Shown here: piece after piece, positions 56,120 through 64,000 of the stretch | How the letters are laid out: the number at the start of each line of letters is the position of its first letter | How positions within the stretch are numbered: the first letter of the stretch is position 1 | From: Streptomyces sp. NBC_01717 | GTDB lineage: Bacteria; Actinomycetota; Actinomycetes; Streptomycetales; Streptomycetaceae | DNA: 64,000 bases | Assembly (NCBI RefSeq): GCF_036248255.1 | Contig: NZ_CP109178.1 | Span: forward strand, 372,001 to 436,000 | Direction of reading: 5' to 3' | Notes under the pieces: generated by a model | The model's database searches: none | Seen by the model: the letters and a program-made list of their open reading frames with translations, nothing else | What the model was told of the DNA's origin: nothing | Made by a program: the position numbers and the translations under genes

Positions 56120-57010
56120 TCATCCCGTTGCCCACAGGTGCGGAGCCTGCCGCTCGCCCGGGTCGGAGCCCGCTCCCCCGCCGGACGCGGCCGACAGTCG
56201 ACGGAACGACGTGGGCGTCAGACCGTAAGTGCGCTTGAACGCACGGGAGAAGTGGGCGGCGTCGGCGAAACCGTGCTCGACGGCGATCGCCAGGGCCGTA
56301 CGCCGTGTGGTGGCGAGGGCCACGCGAGCCCTGCCCAGCCGGAGCGCCTGCAGATACGTCATCGGCGGCACCCCGACGACATCCTTGAAGCAGCGCGCGA
56401 AGTGCTTGGGCGAGAGGTTCGCCGTGCGCGCCAGGGTCGCGACATCGAGGGCGCCGGCGAGGTCACGCTCCATCAGTCCGAGCGCCGCCTCGATCTCCGG
56501 GCGACGGTCGCTGCCGCCTGCACCGGCGAGTGCGCCGACGGTGCCGTGCCGCTCGACCAGTTCGGCCGTGGCGAGCTCGGCGTAGCCACGGGCCCGCAGC
56601 GCGGCCCCCGGGCTCGTCGGTCTGCCGCTGCTCACCGCCTGAGTGACGAGCCCGAGCGTCGTCGGGTCGGGCGTGGGCAGGTGGAGCGGCAGCCCGAGCA
56701 GTCCGGACAGCTCGACCGCGCCGTGGAGTTCGACGCGGAAGCCGAATCCGGTGAACCTCAAGGGGCCCCCGCCGACGGCCTGGGTGGACCGGTCCTGCCC
56801 GGGCAGCAGGATGCCCAGGCCGCCCGGTCCGACGTCGGCGGTCCTGTCCCCCTGGACGAACCGGCAGCAGCCGGAGAGAACGTGCACGATCTCGCCGTAC
56901 GGCTGGTGGTCGAGGTCGATCCGCCACTGCGCGTCGACGGTCACGTCATAGGTCTCGACGAGCCGGAACGACGCCTCGTGCCAGGTGCCCCCGTGGTCAA
57001 TGTGCGTCAC
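56120..57010 (-). CDS. AraC family regulator
   Basis: This 296-residue protein has an N-terminal cupin-like sensor (DLDHQPYGEIVHVLSGCCRFVQGDRTADVGPGGLGILLPGQ) and the C-terminal double helix-turn-helix. The latter comprises LDVATLARTANLSPKHFARCFKDVVGVPPMTYLQALRLGRARVAL and then ALAIAVEHGFADAAHFSRAFKRTYGLTPTSFRR. It likely activates the local PhyH and Gfo/Idh/MocA genes in response to a sugar-like ligand. It lies 46 bases after GH35. Confidence 0.9.
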   Translation of the reverse strand: MTHIDHGGTWHEASFRLVETYDVTVDAQWRIDLDHQPYGEIVHVLSGCCRFVQGDRTADVGPGGLGILLPGQDRSTQAVGGGPLRFTGFGFRVELHGAVELSGLLGLPLHLPTPDPTTLGLVTQAVSSGRPTSPGAALRARGYAELATAELVERHGTVGALAGAGGSDRRPEIEAALGLMERDLAGALDVATLARTANLSPKHFARCFKDVVGVPPMTYLQALRLGRARVALATTRRTALAIAVEHGFADAAHFSRAFKRTYGLTPTSFRRLSAASGGGAGSDPGERQAPHLWATG

Positions 57011-57056
57011 AGCACCGCTCCTTCACCTCTTCCACCGCTTCGGCGCCCCGCCTCTG

Positions 57057-59597
57057 TCAGACGATCCGCAGCCGGAGGCACTCACCGCCCGCACCGCCCG
57101 GCCAGGTCACCAGCACGCCGCCGCCTTCCGTGCGGACCACCTCGGCGTCACCGTCCACGACAACCTCCCGGTCGGTGTCGATGAGCGCCCTTCCCGGCCC
57201 GTCGCCGCGCCGCAGCACCACGGCCGAGCCGTCTGCGGGGCCGTCGAGTTCGGTCGTCGCCCAGCGCAGTACGGCACCGTCCAGGCGAATGTCCGCCGGC
57301 AGCATCAGCCCGCTGCGCGCGGTCAGTTCGACGGAAGCGCCGTCGGCGAACGGCTCGCCCGCCACCTCAAGGGTGAACTTCTGCGGCACCGGCGCCACAT
57401 TGACCAGATGGACGAGTCGCTGGCCCGTGGCGTCCGCCGTGGTCGTGGTGACCAGGCCGGGTGAGCCACCGTGCGCGACGATGCGGCGGTGCACCCCGAT
57501 GCGGGCGAACAGCGCGCGCCAGAAATCGAGGTGGCACGGGTAGTCGCAGGCCATCACGATCGCCCGGCCGCCACCTTCCACGGTGACGTCGACCGCGACG
57601 GGCGAGCCGTCGGCGACGTCCAGGGCGAGCGGTTCGGCCCGGGTGCCCGGCGCGCCCGTGGTGCGCAGGCGTTCCAGGTACCCCACCCGGACCTCGGGCT
57701 GTTCTCCCGCCCAGCCGGTGGCGCGCACCGAGGTGAAGTGGTCGGGGGCGCTCTCCACACGCGTATCGACGGCGAGCCCAAGGGTGTCGGCGAGCACCGT
57801 GCACGGGGTGCCGTCGTCGTCCAGGACCGGGAGTCGACCGTGCAGCAGCAGCCGCCCGCCGCCCCGCACGTACGCGGCGAGCCGCTCCTGGACCGCGCGT
57901 CCCAGAACGGGGGGTGTGCCCAGGGCGAGCGCGGGGCCCGCCGGATCGAGCTCGGCACCGGCCGACGTCGGTGCCCCGGACAGGTCGAGAGCCGCGAAGG
58001 AGTGGCCGCCGAGCAGCAGGGCGCGGGCGAGGATGTCTCGCGGGCCCATGCCCCGGAACCATTCCGTGTCACGCACCAGTTCGCGCCTGCGGGCGGCGTC
58101 AGGGTGGGCGTACTCGGTCAGGTAGTGGTCCGGTACGAAGCCGAGCGCGACGTCGTCGTGTTCCTCGTCCATGGCTGCCAGCAGGTGCTCACTGCCACGG
58201 ACCGCCCGCACTGTGCTGCACAGTGCCGGATAGCCCTCGCTCAGCCCGCCCTCCGGGTCGACCGGGGCCGCGAAACCGTGCCGCTCACCGGTGAAGGCGA
58301 TCCGGTCGTTGCCGTCGCCGGCAGGCGCGTCCAGCGGCGGGTTGTGTCCGCCGCTGAACAGGTAGTAGTTGATCAGGCGGTTGCCCTGGGCGACACAGAG
58401 CCGCGTCTTGAGCTCCAGCGCTTCCGGGGTGACCTGCCGGCTCATGTCCTCTCCGTAGTCGCCGGTGCCCGACTCGAACTCCAGCGAGGTGAGGGGTTGA
58501 TCGGCGTCATGGACAGCCGCCATGAACGCGTTGATGACGTACAGGTCCGGGACGTTCTCGACGGTCAGCTCACCGAGATAGTGGTCGGAGCCGGAGGTGG
58601 TCTGCGGGATGCCCGCGTACGACCGGGACAGCTGGCTGATGCCGATCGGGAACGAACGGCCGCGGCCCTGCTCCGTGCCGTGCACGTTGACGAAGAAGGG
58701 CACGTCGATGCCATGACCTTGGGCGATCTCGCGCAGGTGCAGCAGATACGTCGCGTAGCGGTCGCGGTGGTGGTCTCCGAGGTCGTGATGGAGCGCCAGC
58801 TGCTGGGGCTCGGTACCTGCCCGGGTGCCGCCGGATCGCCACTGGGCCGCCCACGCCTCGGTGTCCTTCGGGTCGGCACCGTAGCGCAGGATGGCTCCCT
58901 CACGGCCCCACCGCTGCGTGGCTCCCCTCGCCAGGTCGGCGAGCGTACGGTCCGTCAGCTCGGGGGAGCCGGTGACCCACGACAGCATCCCGACCTCGTT
59001 GTCCAGTTGTACCGCTGCGACGTTGCCGCCGCGCGTGACCTGGTGGTCCGCCAGTTCCGGCATGATCGCGGAGTACCAGCGCTCGGCCTGGGCGAGGTAT
59101 CCGGGCTCCAGGTAGTCGAGGGTCCGTGTGGGCGTCTGTACGCCGTCCCAGCCGGCCGGTACTGCCTCCGGGTGGTCGCGGTAGATACGGAACGGAATGC
59201 CCTCGTTCTTGAGCTCGGCCATCACGAAGGGGCCCGGACGGGCGATCACCAACAGGTCTCGCTCAGCGGCGAGTTGCAAGAAACCGACCAGGTCTCGGTA
59301 CTCGCTCGTGGCGCCGGTCAGATCGGTCTCGCCGGAGGCGGTCTCGTGCACGAGCCACGGCATGTAACTGGCCACGGCCGTGCATCCGGCGGCCACGAGC
59401 TTGTCGAGCCGGTCGGCCCAGTCCTCGCGGCGCAGCCGGAAGTAATGCACCTCGCCGGCCATCAGGATCCGCGGGACACCTCCTACGAGGAGGCGGCGCC
59501 GCTCCAACCTGACGGTCGTGCCTTGCTGTTCGGGCTGTGCGGCATGCTGCACACCACGGGCCGGTGCCATGGAATCTGATGTGTCTGGAGTGCTCAC
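57057..59597 (-). CDS. GH35 beta-galactosidase
   Basis: This 846-residue protein has the GH35 start GGVPRILMAGEVHYFRLRREDWADRLDKLVAAGCTAVASYMPWLVHE, then IARPGPFVMAELKNEGIP. The acid/base region is GGNVAAVQLDNEVGML and the nucleophile region SLEFESGTG. Long C-terminal beta domains follow. No signal peptide, so it acts in the cytoplasm. GTG 59597 follows GGTGAGGAC; reading to 59669 is not homologous. It is divergent from a LacI gene with double operators, and faces an oligosaccharide importer. Confidence 0.9.
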   Translation of the reverse strand: MSTPDTSDSMAPARGVQHAAQPEQQGTTVRLERRRLLVGGVPRILMAGEVHYFRLRREDWADRLDKLVAAGCTAVASYMPWLVHETASGETDLTGATSEYRDLVGFLQLAAERDLLVIARPGPFVMAELKNEGIPFRIYRDHPEAVPAGWDGVQTPTRTLDYLEPGYLAQAERWYSAIMPELADHQVTRGGNVAAVQLDNEVGMLSWVTGSPELTDRTLADLARGATQRWGREGAILRYGADPKDTEAWAAQWRSGGTRAGTEPQQLALHHDLGDHHRDRYATYLLHLREIAQGHGIDVPFFVNVHGTEQGRGRSFPIGISQLSRSYAGIPQTTSGSDHYLGELTVENVPDLYVINAFMAAVHDADQPLTSLEFESGTGDYGEDMSRQVTPEALELKTRLCVAQGNRLINYYLFSGGHNPPLDAPAGDGNDRIAFTGERHGFAAPVDPEGGLSEGYPALCSTVRAVRGSEHLLAAMDEEHDDVALGFVPDHYLTEYAHPDAARRRELVRDTEWFRGMGPRDILARALLLGGHSFAALDLSGAPTSAGAELDPAGPALALGTPPVLGRAVQERLAAYVRGGGRLLLHGRLPVLDDDGTPCTVLADTLGLAVDTRVESAPDHFTSVRATGWAGEQPEVRVGYLERLRTTGAPGTRAEPLALDVADGSPVAVDVTVEGGGRAIVMACDYPCHLDFWRALFARIGVHRRIVAHGGSPGLVTTTTADATGQRLVHLVNVAPVPQKFTLEVAGEPFADGASVELTARSGLMLPADIRLDGAVLRWATTELDGPADGSAVVLRRGDGPGRALIDTDREVVVDGDAEVVRTEGGGVLVTWPGGAGGECLRLRIV

Positions 59598-59706
59598 GAA
59601 TACGTCCTCACCGGGTGATCGTCGGGGTCTGAGGTCCGAACTCCGGGCACTCGCCACGGGTATTGCCATCCTGGCGAGGCCCTGGTTAAGGTCGTGAAAT
59701 CGCTCT

Positions 59707-59732
59707 GAAACCGGTTTCTGGAAACCGGTTTC
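59707..59732. promoter_or_regulatory. tandem LacI operators of the GH35 locus
   Basis: GAAACCGGTTTC occurs twice (59707-59718 and 59721-59732), each a perfect 12-bp palindrome with a central CG, separated by two bases. They lie midway between the divergent GH35 and LacI genes and overlap the likely promoters of both. Confidence 0.86.
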
Positions 59733-59756
59733 TCGAACTTATCGGGAGACGAGCAG

Positions 59757-60770
59757 ATGGGCAACAGCCGTGTGAGTTTGCGATGGGTGGCGCAGCAGGC
59801 GGGCGTCTCGCCCGCGACTGTCTCACGTGTCTCGCGGGGCTCCACCCAGGTCTCCCCCGAACTGCGTGACCGGGTCCTTCGGGTCATCGAGGAGTCCGGC
59901 TACCGGCCGAGCTATCTGGGGCGTGCGCTGGCCGAGACCCGGCACGGCTCACTCGGTCTGGTCTTTCCCGGACTGTCCGGGCCCTACTTCTCCGGACTGC
60001 TCCAGGGCTTCGAGGCGGAGGCGCTGGAGACCGGGGACAGTGTGCTCCTGCTCGCCTCGCACTACCTCGCCGGCACGGACGCGAAGGTGATCGACCTCGC
60101 CGGCCGCGTCGACGGGATGGCGATCCACGCAGGGACCGTCTCCGACGCGGTCGTGGAGCAGGTGGCACAGCAGGTGCGCGTCGTGGTGATGTGCGGTCAG
60201 CCGAGCCCCACACACGCTTCGGTCAGCACCGACAACACCACGATGGGCGTCCTCACCCGGCATCTGCTCGTCGACCACGCGTACCGCCGGCTTGTGTTCG
60301 TCGGGCACCCGGAGGGTTCACCGGATGTGACGTCACGCTGGGAGGCCTTCCTCGCCGCGCACCACGCGGCGGGCGCGATCCCGCCCGAACAGCCGGTCCG
60401 CGTCGGGCTCCAGCAGTCCGACGGGGTGATCGCCGCCGGCCGGATTCTCGACGGAGGCGACCGGCCCGATGCCGTGGTCTGCGCCAACGACGAGACCGCT
60501 CTGGGCGTGATACTCAGCGCACTCGGCCGCGGCCTGCGGGTACCGGAAGACCTCGCGGTCACCGGCTTCGACGACATGGACATGGCCTCCCTTGTCCAGC
60601 CCGGCCTGACCACGGTGCGGCAGCCCGTACGCGAGCTGGCCACGACCACGGCCCGGCTGCTCGTCGACCCGGAGAGACGGCCGAGCGGCAACATCACCCT
60701 GGCCACCGAACTGGTGCTGCGCGGGTCGTGCGGCTGCAGCGCGGGCGGCGCGGGCCGGGCCGCAACCTGA
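59757..60770 (+). CDS. LacI family repressor of the GH35 locus
   Basis: This 337-residue protein has SLRWVAQQAGVSPATVSRVSRGSTQVSPELRDRVLRVIEESGYRPSYLGRAL, the LacI DNA-binding domain. The sensor domain ends VPEDLAVTGFDDMDMASLVQPGLTTVRQPV. A short Cys-containing tail (RGSCGCSAGG) follows. It probably binds the two GAAACCGGTTTC sites just upstream and controls GH35, itself and the following ABC importer. The inducer is probably a beta-galactoside. Confidence 0.91.
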   Translation: MGNSRVSLRWVAQQAGVSPATVSRVSRGSTQVSPELRDRVLRVIEESGYRPSYLGRALAETRHGSLGLVFPGLSGPYFSGLLQGFEAEALETGDSVLLLASHYLAGTDAKVIDLAGRVDGMAIHAGTVSDAVVEQVAQQVRVVVMCGQPSPTHASVSTDNTTMGVLTRHLLVDHAYRRLVFVGHPEGSPDVTSRWEAFLAAHHAAGAIPPEQPVRVGLQQSDGVIAAGRILDGGDRPDAVVCANDETALGVILSALGRGLRVPEDLAVTGFDDMDMASLVQPGLTTVRQPVRELATTTARLLVDPERRPSGNITLATELVLRGSCGCSAGGAGRAAT

Positions 60771-60884
60771 ACCGCTTCTACGAACCCGGGACCCCCGCCG
60801 TGCGCTTCCCGTACGCACCCGGCGCGCGTGCCCGGCCACCGAACACCGACAGGCACAGCGGATGAATTCGACGGAGGTTTCTCA

Positions 60885-62558
60885 ATGACGAGGCGACCAC
60901 GCAACATCACCGCGCTCATGGCAACGCTGACGAGCTCCTGCCTCCTTCTCGCCGGGTGCACGGGCACCGAGGAGTCCGGCGGCAGCGTCAGCACGGATGG
61001 CATGATCAGCCATATCAGCTACGCGGGCATCGGCGGCGGCAGTGCGCCGCAGGCCAATTACAACCCGTTCCTGGACGCCTCCCAACTGGTGGCGACGAAC
61101 TTCGTGTACGAAACCCTGTACGTCATCGAGCAGAACAGCTGCAAGGAGGTCCCCTGGCTGGCGAAGTCCTACAGCTGGCGGGACTCCAGGACGCTTGTCT
61201 TCGACATCCGTGACGGTGTCCAGTGGAACGACGGCCAGGCCTTCACCGCGAAGGACGTCGCCTTCACCTTCAACATGATCAAGAAGCACGACGTTCTGGA
61301 CACCAAGGGGGTCTGGCCCCTGCTCGACTCGGTGAAGGCCACCGGTGACGACCAAGTCACCTTCTCCCTCAAGGAACCCGGCGCCTCACCGTTCACGATC
61401 ATCAACTCCGTGCGCATCGTCCCCGAGCACATCTGGTCGAAGGTCAAGGACCCGACGAAGTTCGCCAACGCCAAGAACCCGGTGGGCACCGGCCCGATGA
61501 GAGTGAAGTCGTTCAACCCCCAGCAGGTGGTGACCGAGCGCAACCCGCGCTACTGGCAGGCCGACAAGGTCAAGGTCAAGGAGGTCTGGTTCAAGGCGAA
61601 CACCGGTACCCCCGAGATCGAGCAGCTCAAGATGGGCCGGGGCGAGTACGACACCAACGGAATGTTCATACCGAACGTCCAGAAGTCGTACGTGGACCGC
61701 GATCCGAAGCACCACCACTACTGGTACGCGCCGGGCATGGTGATGAGCGTCTACATGAACCTCACCAAGGCCCCCTTCGAGGACGTCGCATTCCGGCGCG
61801 CGCTGACCAGCGCCTTCGACCGAGGGTCGGTGGCAAGGAAGGCCCAGCTCGGCTATGTCAAGACGGCCAGCCAGACGGGTCTGGTGCTCCCCGGCCAGAG
61901 CGACTGGCTGCCGCCGGGCACCAAGGACGGCGGCCGTGTCGGCTTCGACCCGAAGGCCGCCGAGAAGGCGCTCACCGAGGCCGGGTACAAGAAGGACTCC
62001 CAGGGGCGGCGGCTCGGCAAGGACGGCAAGCCGATCTCGTTCAAGTTCAAGGTCCCCACCGCGTACACGGACTGGGTGGCGGCGGCGGAGATCCTCGTCA
62101 AGAACCTCAAGGCGCTCGGACTGCAGGTCGAGCTGGACCGCACGTCGCCCGAAGCCCACGACGAGGACCGTGCGTACGGCCGCTACGACATGATGTTCGG
62201 AGCGCACGGCGGCGACTGCAACATGTCCCTCGGTTTCGGCCACCCGCTCGGCAGTGACGGCACGGCCCCCATCGGCAAGCGGGCCTTCAGCAACGAGGTG
62301 CGCTGGAAGGACAAGAAGACCGACGACCTGCTTGCCGATCTGCGGACCGCCAGCAGCAAGAGGGACCAGAAGAAGGCCGTCGCCGGCCTCGTCGAGATCA
62401 TGCAGACCGAGGTTCCGATGATCCCGATCTGGTACGGAGCCAAGTGGTTCCAGTACGACACCACCAGGGCCGTCGGCTGGCCGAACGCGAAGAATCCGTA
62501 CGCCGCCGGGGGCGACAACCTCATCCTGCTGACGCATCTGCGTCCGGCCAGGGGCTGA
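60885..62558 (+). CDS. ABC transporter family 5 substrate-binding lipoprotein
   Basis: This 557-residue protein has lipobox LLLAGC at about residue 25. The family 5 (DppA/OppA-like) signature TAKDVAFTFNMIKKHDVLD lies near residue 125, and AFRRALTSAFDRGSVARKA near residue 305. This family serves peptides and, in actinobacteria, many oligosaccharides. Its link to GH35 and LacI favours a galactose-containing oligosaccharide. GGAGG precedes ATG 60885. Confidence 0.9.
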   Translation: MTRRPRNITALMATLTSSCLLLAGCTGTEESGGSVSTDGMISHISYAGIGGGSAPQANYNPFLDASQLVATNFVYETLYVIEQNSCKEVPWLAKSYSWRDSRTLVFDIRDGVQWNDGQAFTAKDVAFTFNMIKKHDVLDTKGVWPLLDSVKATGDDQVTFSLKEPGASPFTIINSVRIVPEHIWSKVKDPTKFANAKNPVGTGPMRVKSFNPQQVVTERNPRYWQADKVKVKEVWFKANTGTPEIEQLKMGRGEYDTNGMFIPNVQKSYVDRDPKHHHYWYAPGMVMSVYMNLTKAPFEDVAFRRALTSAFDRGSVARKAQLGYVKTASQTGLVLPGQSDWLPPGTKDGGRVGFDPKAAEKALTEAGYKKDSQGRRLGKDGKPISFKFKVPTAYTDWVAAAEILVKNLKALGLQVELDRTSPEAHDEDRAYGRYDMMFGAHGGDCNMSLGFGHPLGSDGTAPIGKRAFSNEVRWKDKKTDDLLADLRTASSKRDQKKAVAGLVEIMQTEVPMIPIWYGAKWFQYDTTRAVGWPNAKNPYAAGGDNLILLTHLRPARG

Positions 62559-62563
62559 CCGGG

Positions 62564-63559
62564 ATGATCTACTTCATCCGCCGTGCCGGCTTCCTCCTGG
62601 CCACCCTCTGGGCCGCGGTGACGCTGAACTTCCTGATCCCCCGGCTCCAGCCGGGGGATCCGGCCCAGGCGCTTCTGTCCCGTCTGGTGGGCAAGACCGG
62701 CGTGATCGATCCGGACCAGCTGGCAGCCGTCCGCAAGATGCTCGGCGCCCCGGACGGAAACCTGCTCGCGCAGTACTGGGACTACCTCGGGGCGCTCGCT
62801 CACGGGCAGTTCGGTATCTCGTACACCTATTACCCGTACAGCGTGGGCGACGTCGTCGCCCAGGCCGTGCCCTGGACCCTGATGCTGGTCGGCGTGACGC
62901 AGATCCTGTCGTTCGTGATCGGCACGCTGCTCGGAGCCTGGGCCGCGTACCGGCGCAACAGCCGGGTCGACACGGTGATCACGCTGGGCTCGACCTTCGT
63001 GGGCACGCTGCCGTTCTTCTGGATCGCGCTGCTGCTGGTGTTCGTCTTCGCGATCAGTCTCAACTGGTTTCCCGAGGGCGGTGGTTACGGTGGCGGCAGC
63101 AGTCCGGGCTGGACCTGGCTGTTCTTCTCCGACGCCTTCCAGCACAGTGTGCTGCCCGCGGTCGCCCTGCTGATCACCGGACCGATCGGCTGGATCATCG
63201 GCATGCGCAACAACATGGTGCAGACCCTCGGCGAGGACTACGCGCGCCTCGCCCGCGCCAAGGGGCTGCCGCGGCGCCGGATCGCCCTGACATACGGCGC
63301 GCGGATCGCCATCCTGCCGAACGTCACGGGCTTCGCGATCGCGCTCGGCAGCATCCTCGGTGGCACCGTTCTCGTGGAAAGCATCTTCAGCTATCCGGGC
63401 CTGGGGCGGCTTCTCCTCGAAGCGGTCACCAACAAGGACTTCCCGCTCATGCAGGCGCTGTTCCTGTTCACCACCGTCGGGGTGCTGATCGCCAACTTCC
63501 TCGCCGATATGGCGTACGGGCTCCTGGACCCGCGGGTCCGGCGGACGGAGGCGGCATGA
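62564..63559 (+). CDS. Opp/Dpp-type ABC transporter permease 1
   Basis: This 331-residue permease has about six membrane segments, starting FIRRAGFLLATLWAAVTLNFLIPRLQPGDPAQ, the DppB-type N-terminus. The EAA-like loop is DYARLARAKGLPRRRIALTYGAR. It begins five bases after the binding-protein stop and ends with an ATGA overlap onto the next permease, so the cluster is one transcript. It pairs with the partial permease that follows. Confidence 0.92.
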   Translation: MIYFIRRAGFLLATLWAAVTLNFLIPRLQPGDPAQALLSRLVGKTGVIDPDQLAAVRKMLGAPDGNLLAQYWDYLGALAHGQFGISYTYYPYSVGDVVAQAVPWTLMLVGVTQILSFVIGTLLGAWAAYRRNSRVDTVITLGSTFVGTLPFFWIALLLVFVFAISLNWFPEGGGYGGGSSPGWTWLFFSDAFQHSVLPAVALLITGPIGWIIGMRNNMVQTLGEDYARLARAKGLPRRRIALTYGARIAILPNVTGFAIALGSILGGTVLVESIFSYPGLGRLLLEAVTNKDFPLMQALFLFTTVGVLIANFLADMAYGLLDPRVRRTEAA

Positions 63560-64000
63560 CCATCGCGAACACCCCGAGCGCCACGACAGCGGCCACCGCC
63601 GGGGACACCGAAGGCGTACAGATCGCCGCGATCACCGCGGGCAGATCACGGCGGCTGCCCGGCTGGTTCCTCATCCTGTGGCGCAACGGCAAGTGCCGCA
63701 TCGGTCTGCTGCTCCTTGCCGCCTTCGTCCTGGTCGCGCTGTGTGCTCCGGTCATCGCCCCGTTCGCACCCCGCACGGACACCTTTGCCCTCTCCGAGGG
63801 ACCGACAGCCGCCCACTGGCTGGGAACCACGGCACGCGGCGAGGACGTCTTCTCGCAGCTCGTCTACGGAGCACGGACCTCACTGATCGTCGGCGTGGTG
63901 GCGGGCACGCTGTCCACCCTGATCGCGGTCGTCGTCGGGCTCACCGCCGGCTATCTGCAGGGCGTGGTGGACGAGGTGCTGTCGTTCTTCATCAACCTCG
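63556..64000 (+). CDS. Opp/Dpp-type ABC transporter permease 2 (partial)
   Basis: The first 148 residues are present. A cytoplasmic start is followed by the first membrane segment (CRIGLLLLAAFVLVALCAPVIAPFAP) and the DppC-type HWLGTTARGEDVFSQLVYGARTSLIVGVVAG. The EAA loop lies beyond the window. ATG 63556 overlaps the previous stop by four bases. The ATPase subunits probably follow to the right. Confidence 0.9.
   Translation, partial: MTIANTPSATTAATAGDTEGVQIAAITAGRSRRLPGWFLILWRNGKCRIGLLLLAAFVLVALCAPVIAPFAPRTDTFALSEGPTAAHWLGTTARGEDVFSQLVYGARTSLIVGVVAGTLSTLIAVVVGLTAGYLQGVVDEVLSFFINL

Noticed and set aside
61386..62537. Minus-strand 383-codon frame opposite the family 5 binding protein
   Set aside because: Shadow frame of a clear lipoprotein gene on the plus strand.

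Overview
The window is high-GC DNA with actinobacterial codon use, GTG starts and GGAG-type ribosome binding sites. Its gene families (SigB/F/G-type sigma factor, DUF5133, twin DUF4139 proteins, F420-type LLM enzyme, many LacI regulators and secreted glycosidases) point to Streptomyces or a close relative. The low density of core genes, several decayed genes and four kinds of insertion-sequence remnant suggest an accessory, chromosome-arm-like region. This placement is inferred; no taxonomic marker gene is present.

Region 1 (about 0-23 kb) is a mosaic of short, mostly single-gene transcription units. It holds a TDT/SLAC1-type transporter, a TetR regulator, a SnoaL-like protein, a DJ-1/PfpI protein, a DinB-like protein, an IPT/TIG protein, a P-loop kinase and a small GlsB/YeaQ membrane protein. 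There are two MarR-MFS pairs; the second transporter is fused to a universal-stress-protein domain. A stress-type sigma factor sits beside DUF5133. Mobile debris is dense: an IS256-type transposase tail, a deleted IS5-type transposase, a 325-bp internally deleted IS21-type element with intact ends, a solo IS21-type end, and an IS200/IS605 element with intact tnpA and frameshifted tnpB. A ferric-reductase-like gene and an LLM monooxygenase gene are frameshifted.

Region 2 (about 23-36 kb) looks like glucuronide use. A minus-strand operon encodes 5-dehydro-4-deoxyglucarate dehydratase (kdgD), a 50-codon remnant of glucarate dehydratase, a sodium:solute symporter, a secreted GH79-like glycosidase and a secreted protein of unknown function. 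A divergent LacI regulator follows, then a second GH79-like glycosidase. A GntR/FCD regulator then precedes two exported (Tat-signal) amidohydrolases, with two copies of a GGTATAC-type operator between.

Region 3 (about 36-64 kb) contains single genes (DUF899, a lipoprotein, a VOC protein, a methyltransferase) and a complete beta-galactoside module. That module has a LacI repressor, two perfect 16-bp operators, two CUT1-type permeases, a sugar-binding lipoprotein and a GH42 beta-galactosidase. Two adjacent DUF4139 proteins follow, with a divergent DUF1707 protein, then a Fur-family regulator divergent from katG. At the right end a GH35 beta-galactosidase leads a minus-strand row (AraC, PhyH dioxygenase, Gfo/Idh/MocA oxidoreductase). 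It is divergent from a LacI repressor followed by an Opp-type ABC importer that runs off the window. GH79, GH42 and GH35 together suggest breakdown of galactose- and glucuronate-bearing plant glycans such as type II arabinogalactan; this is an inference.
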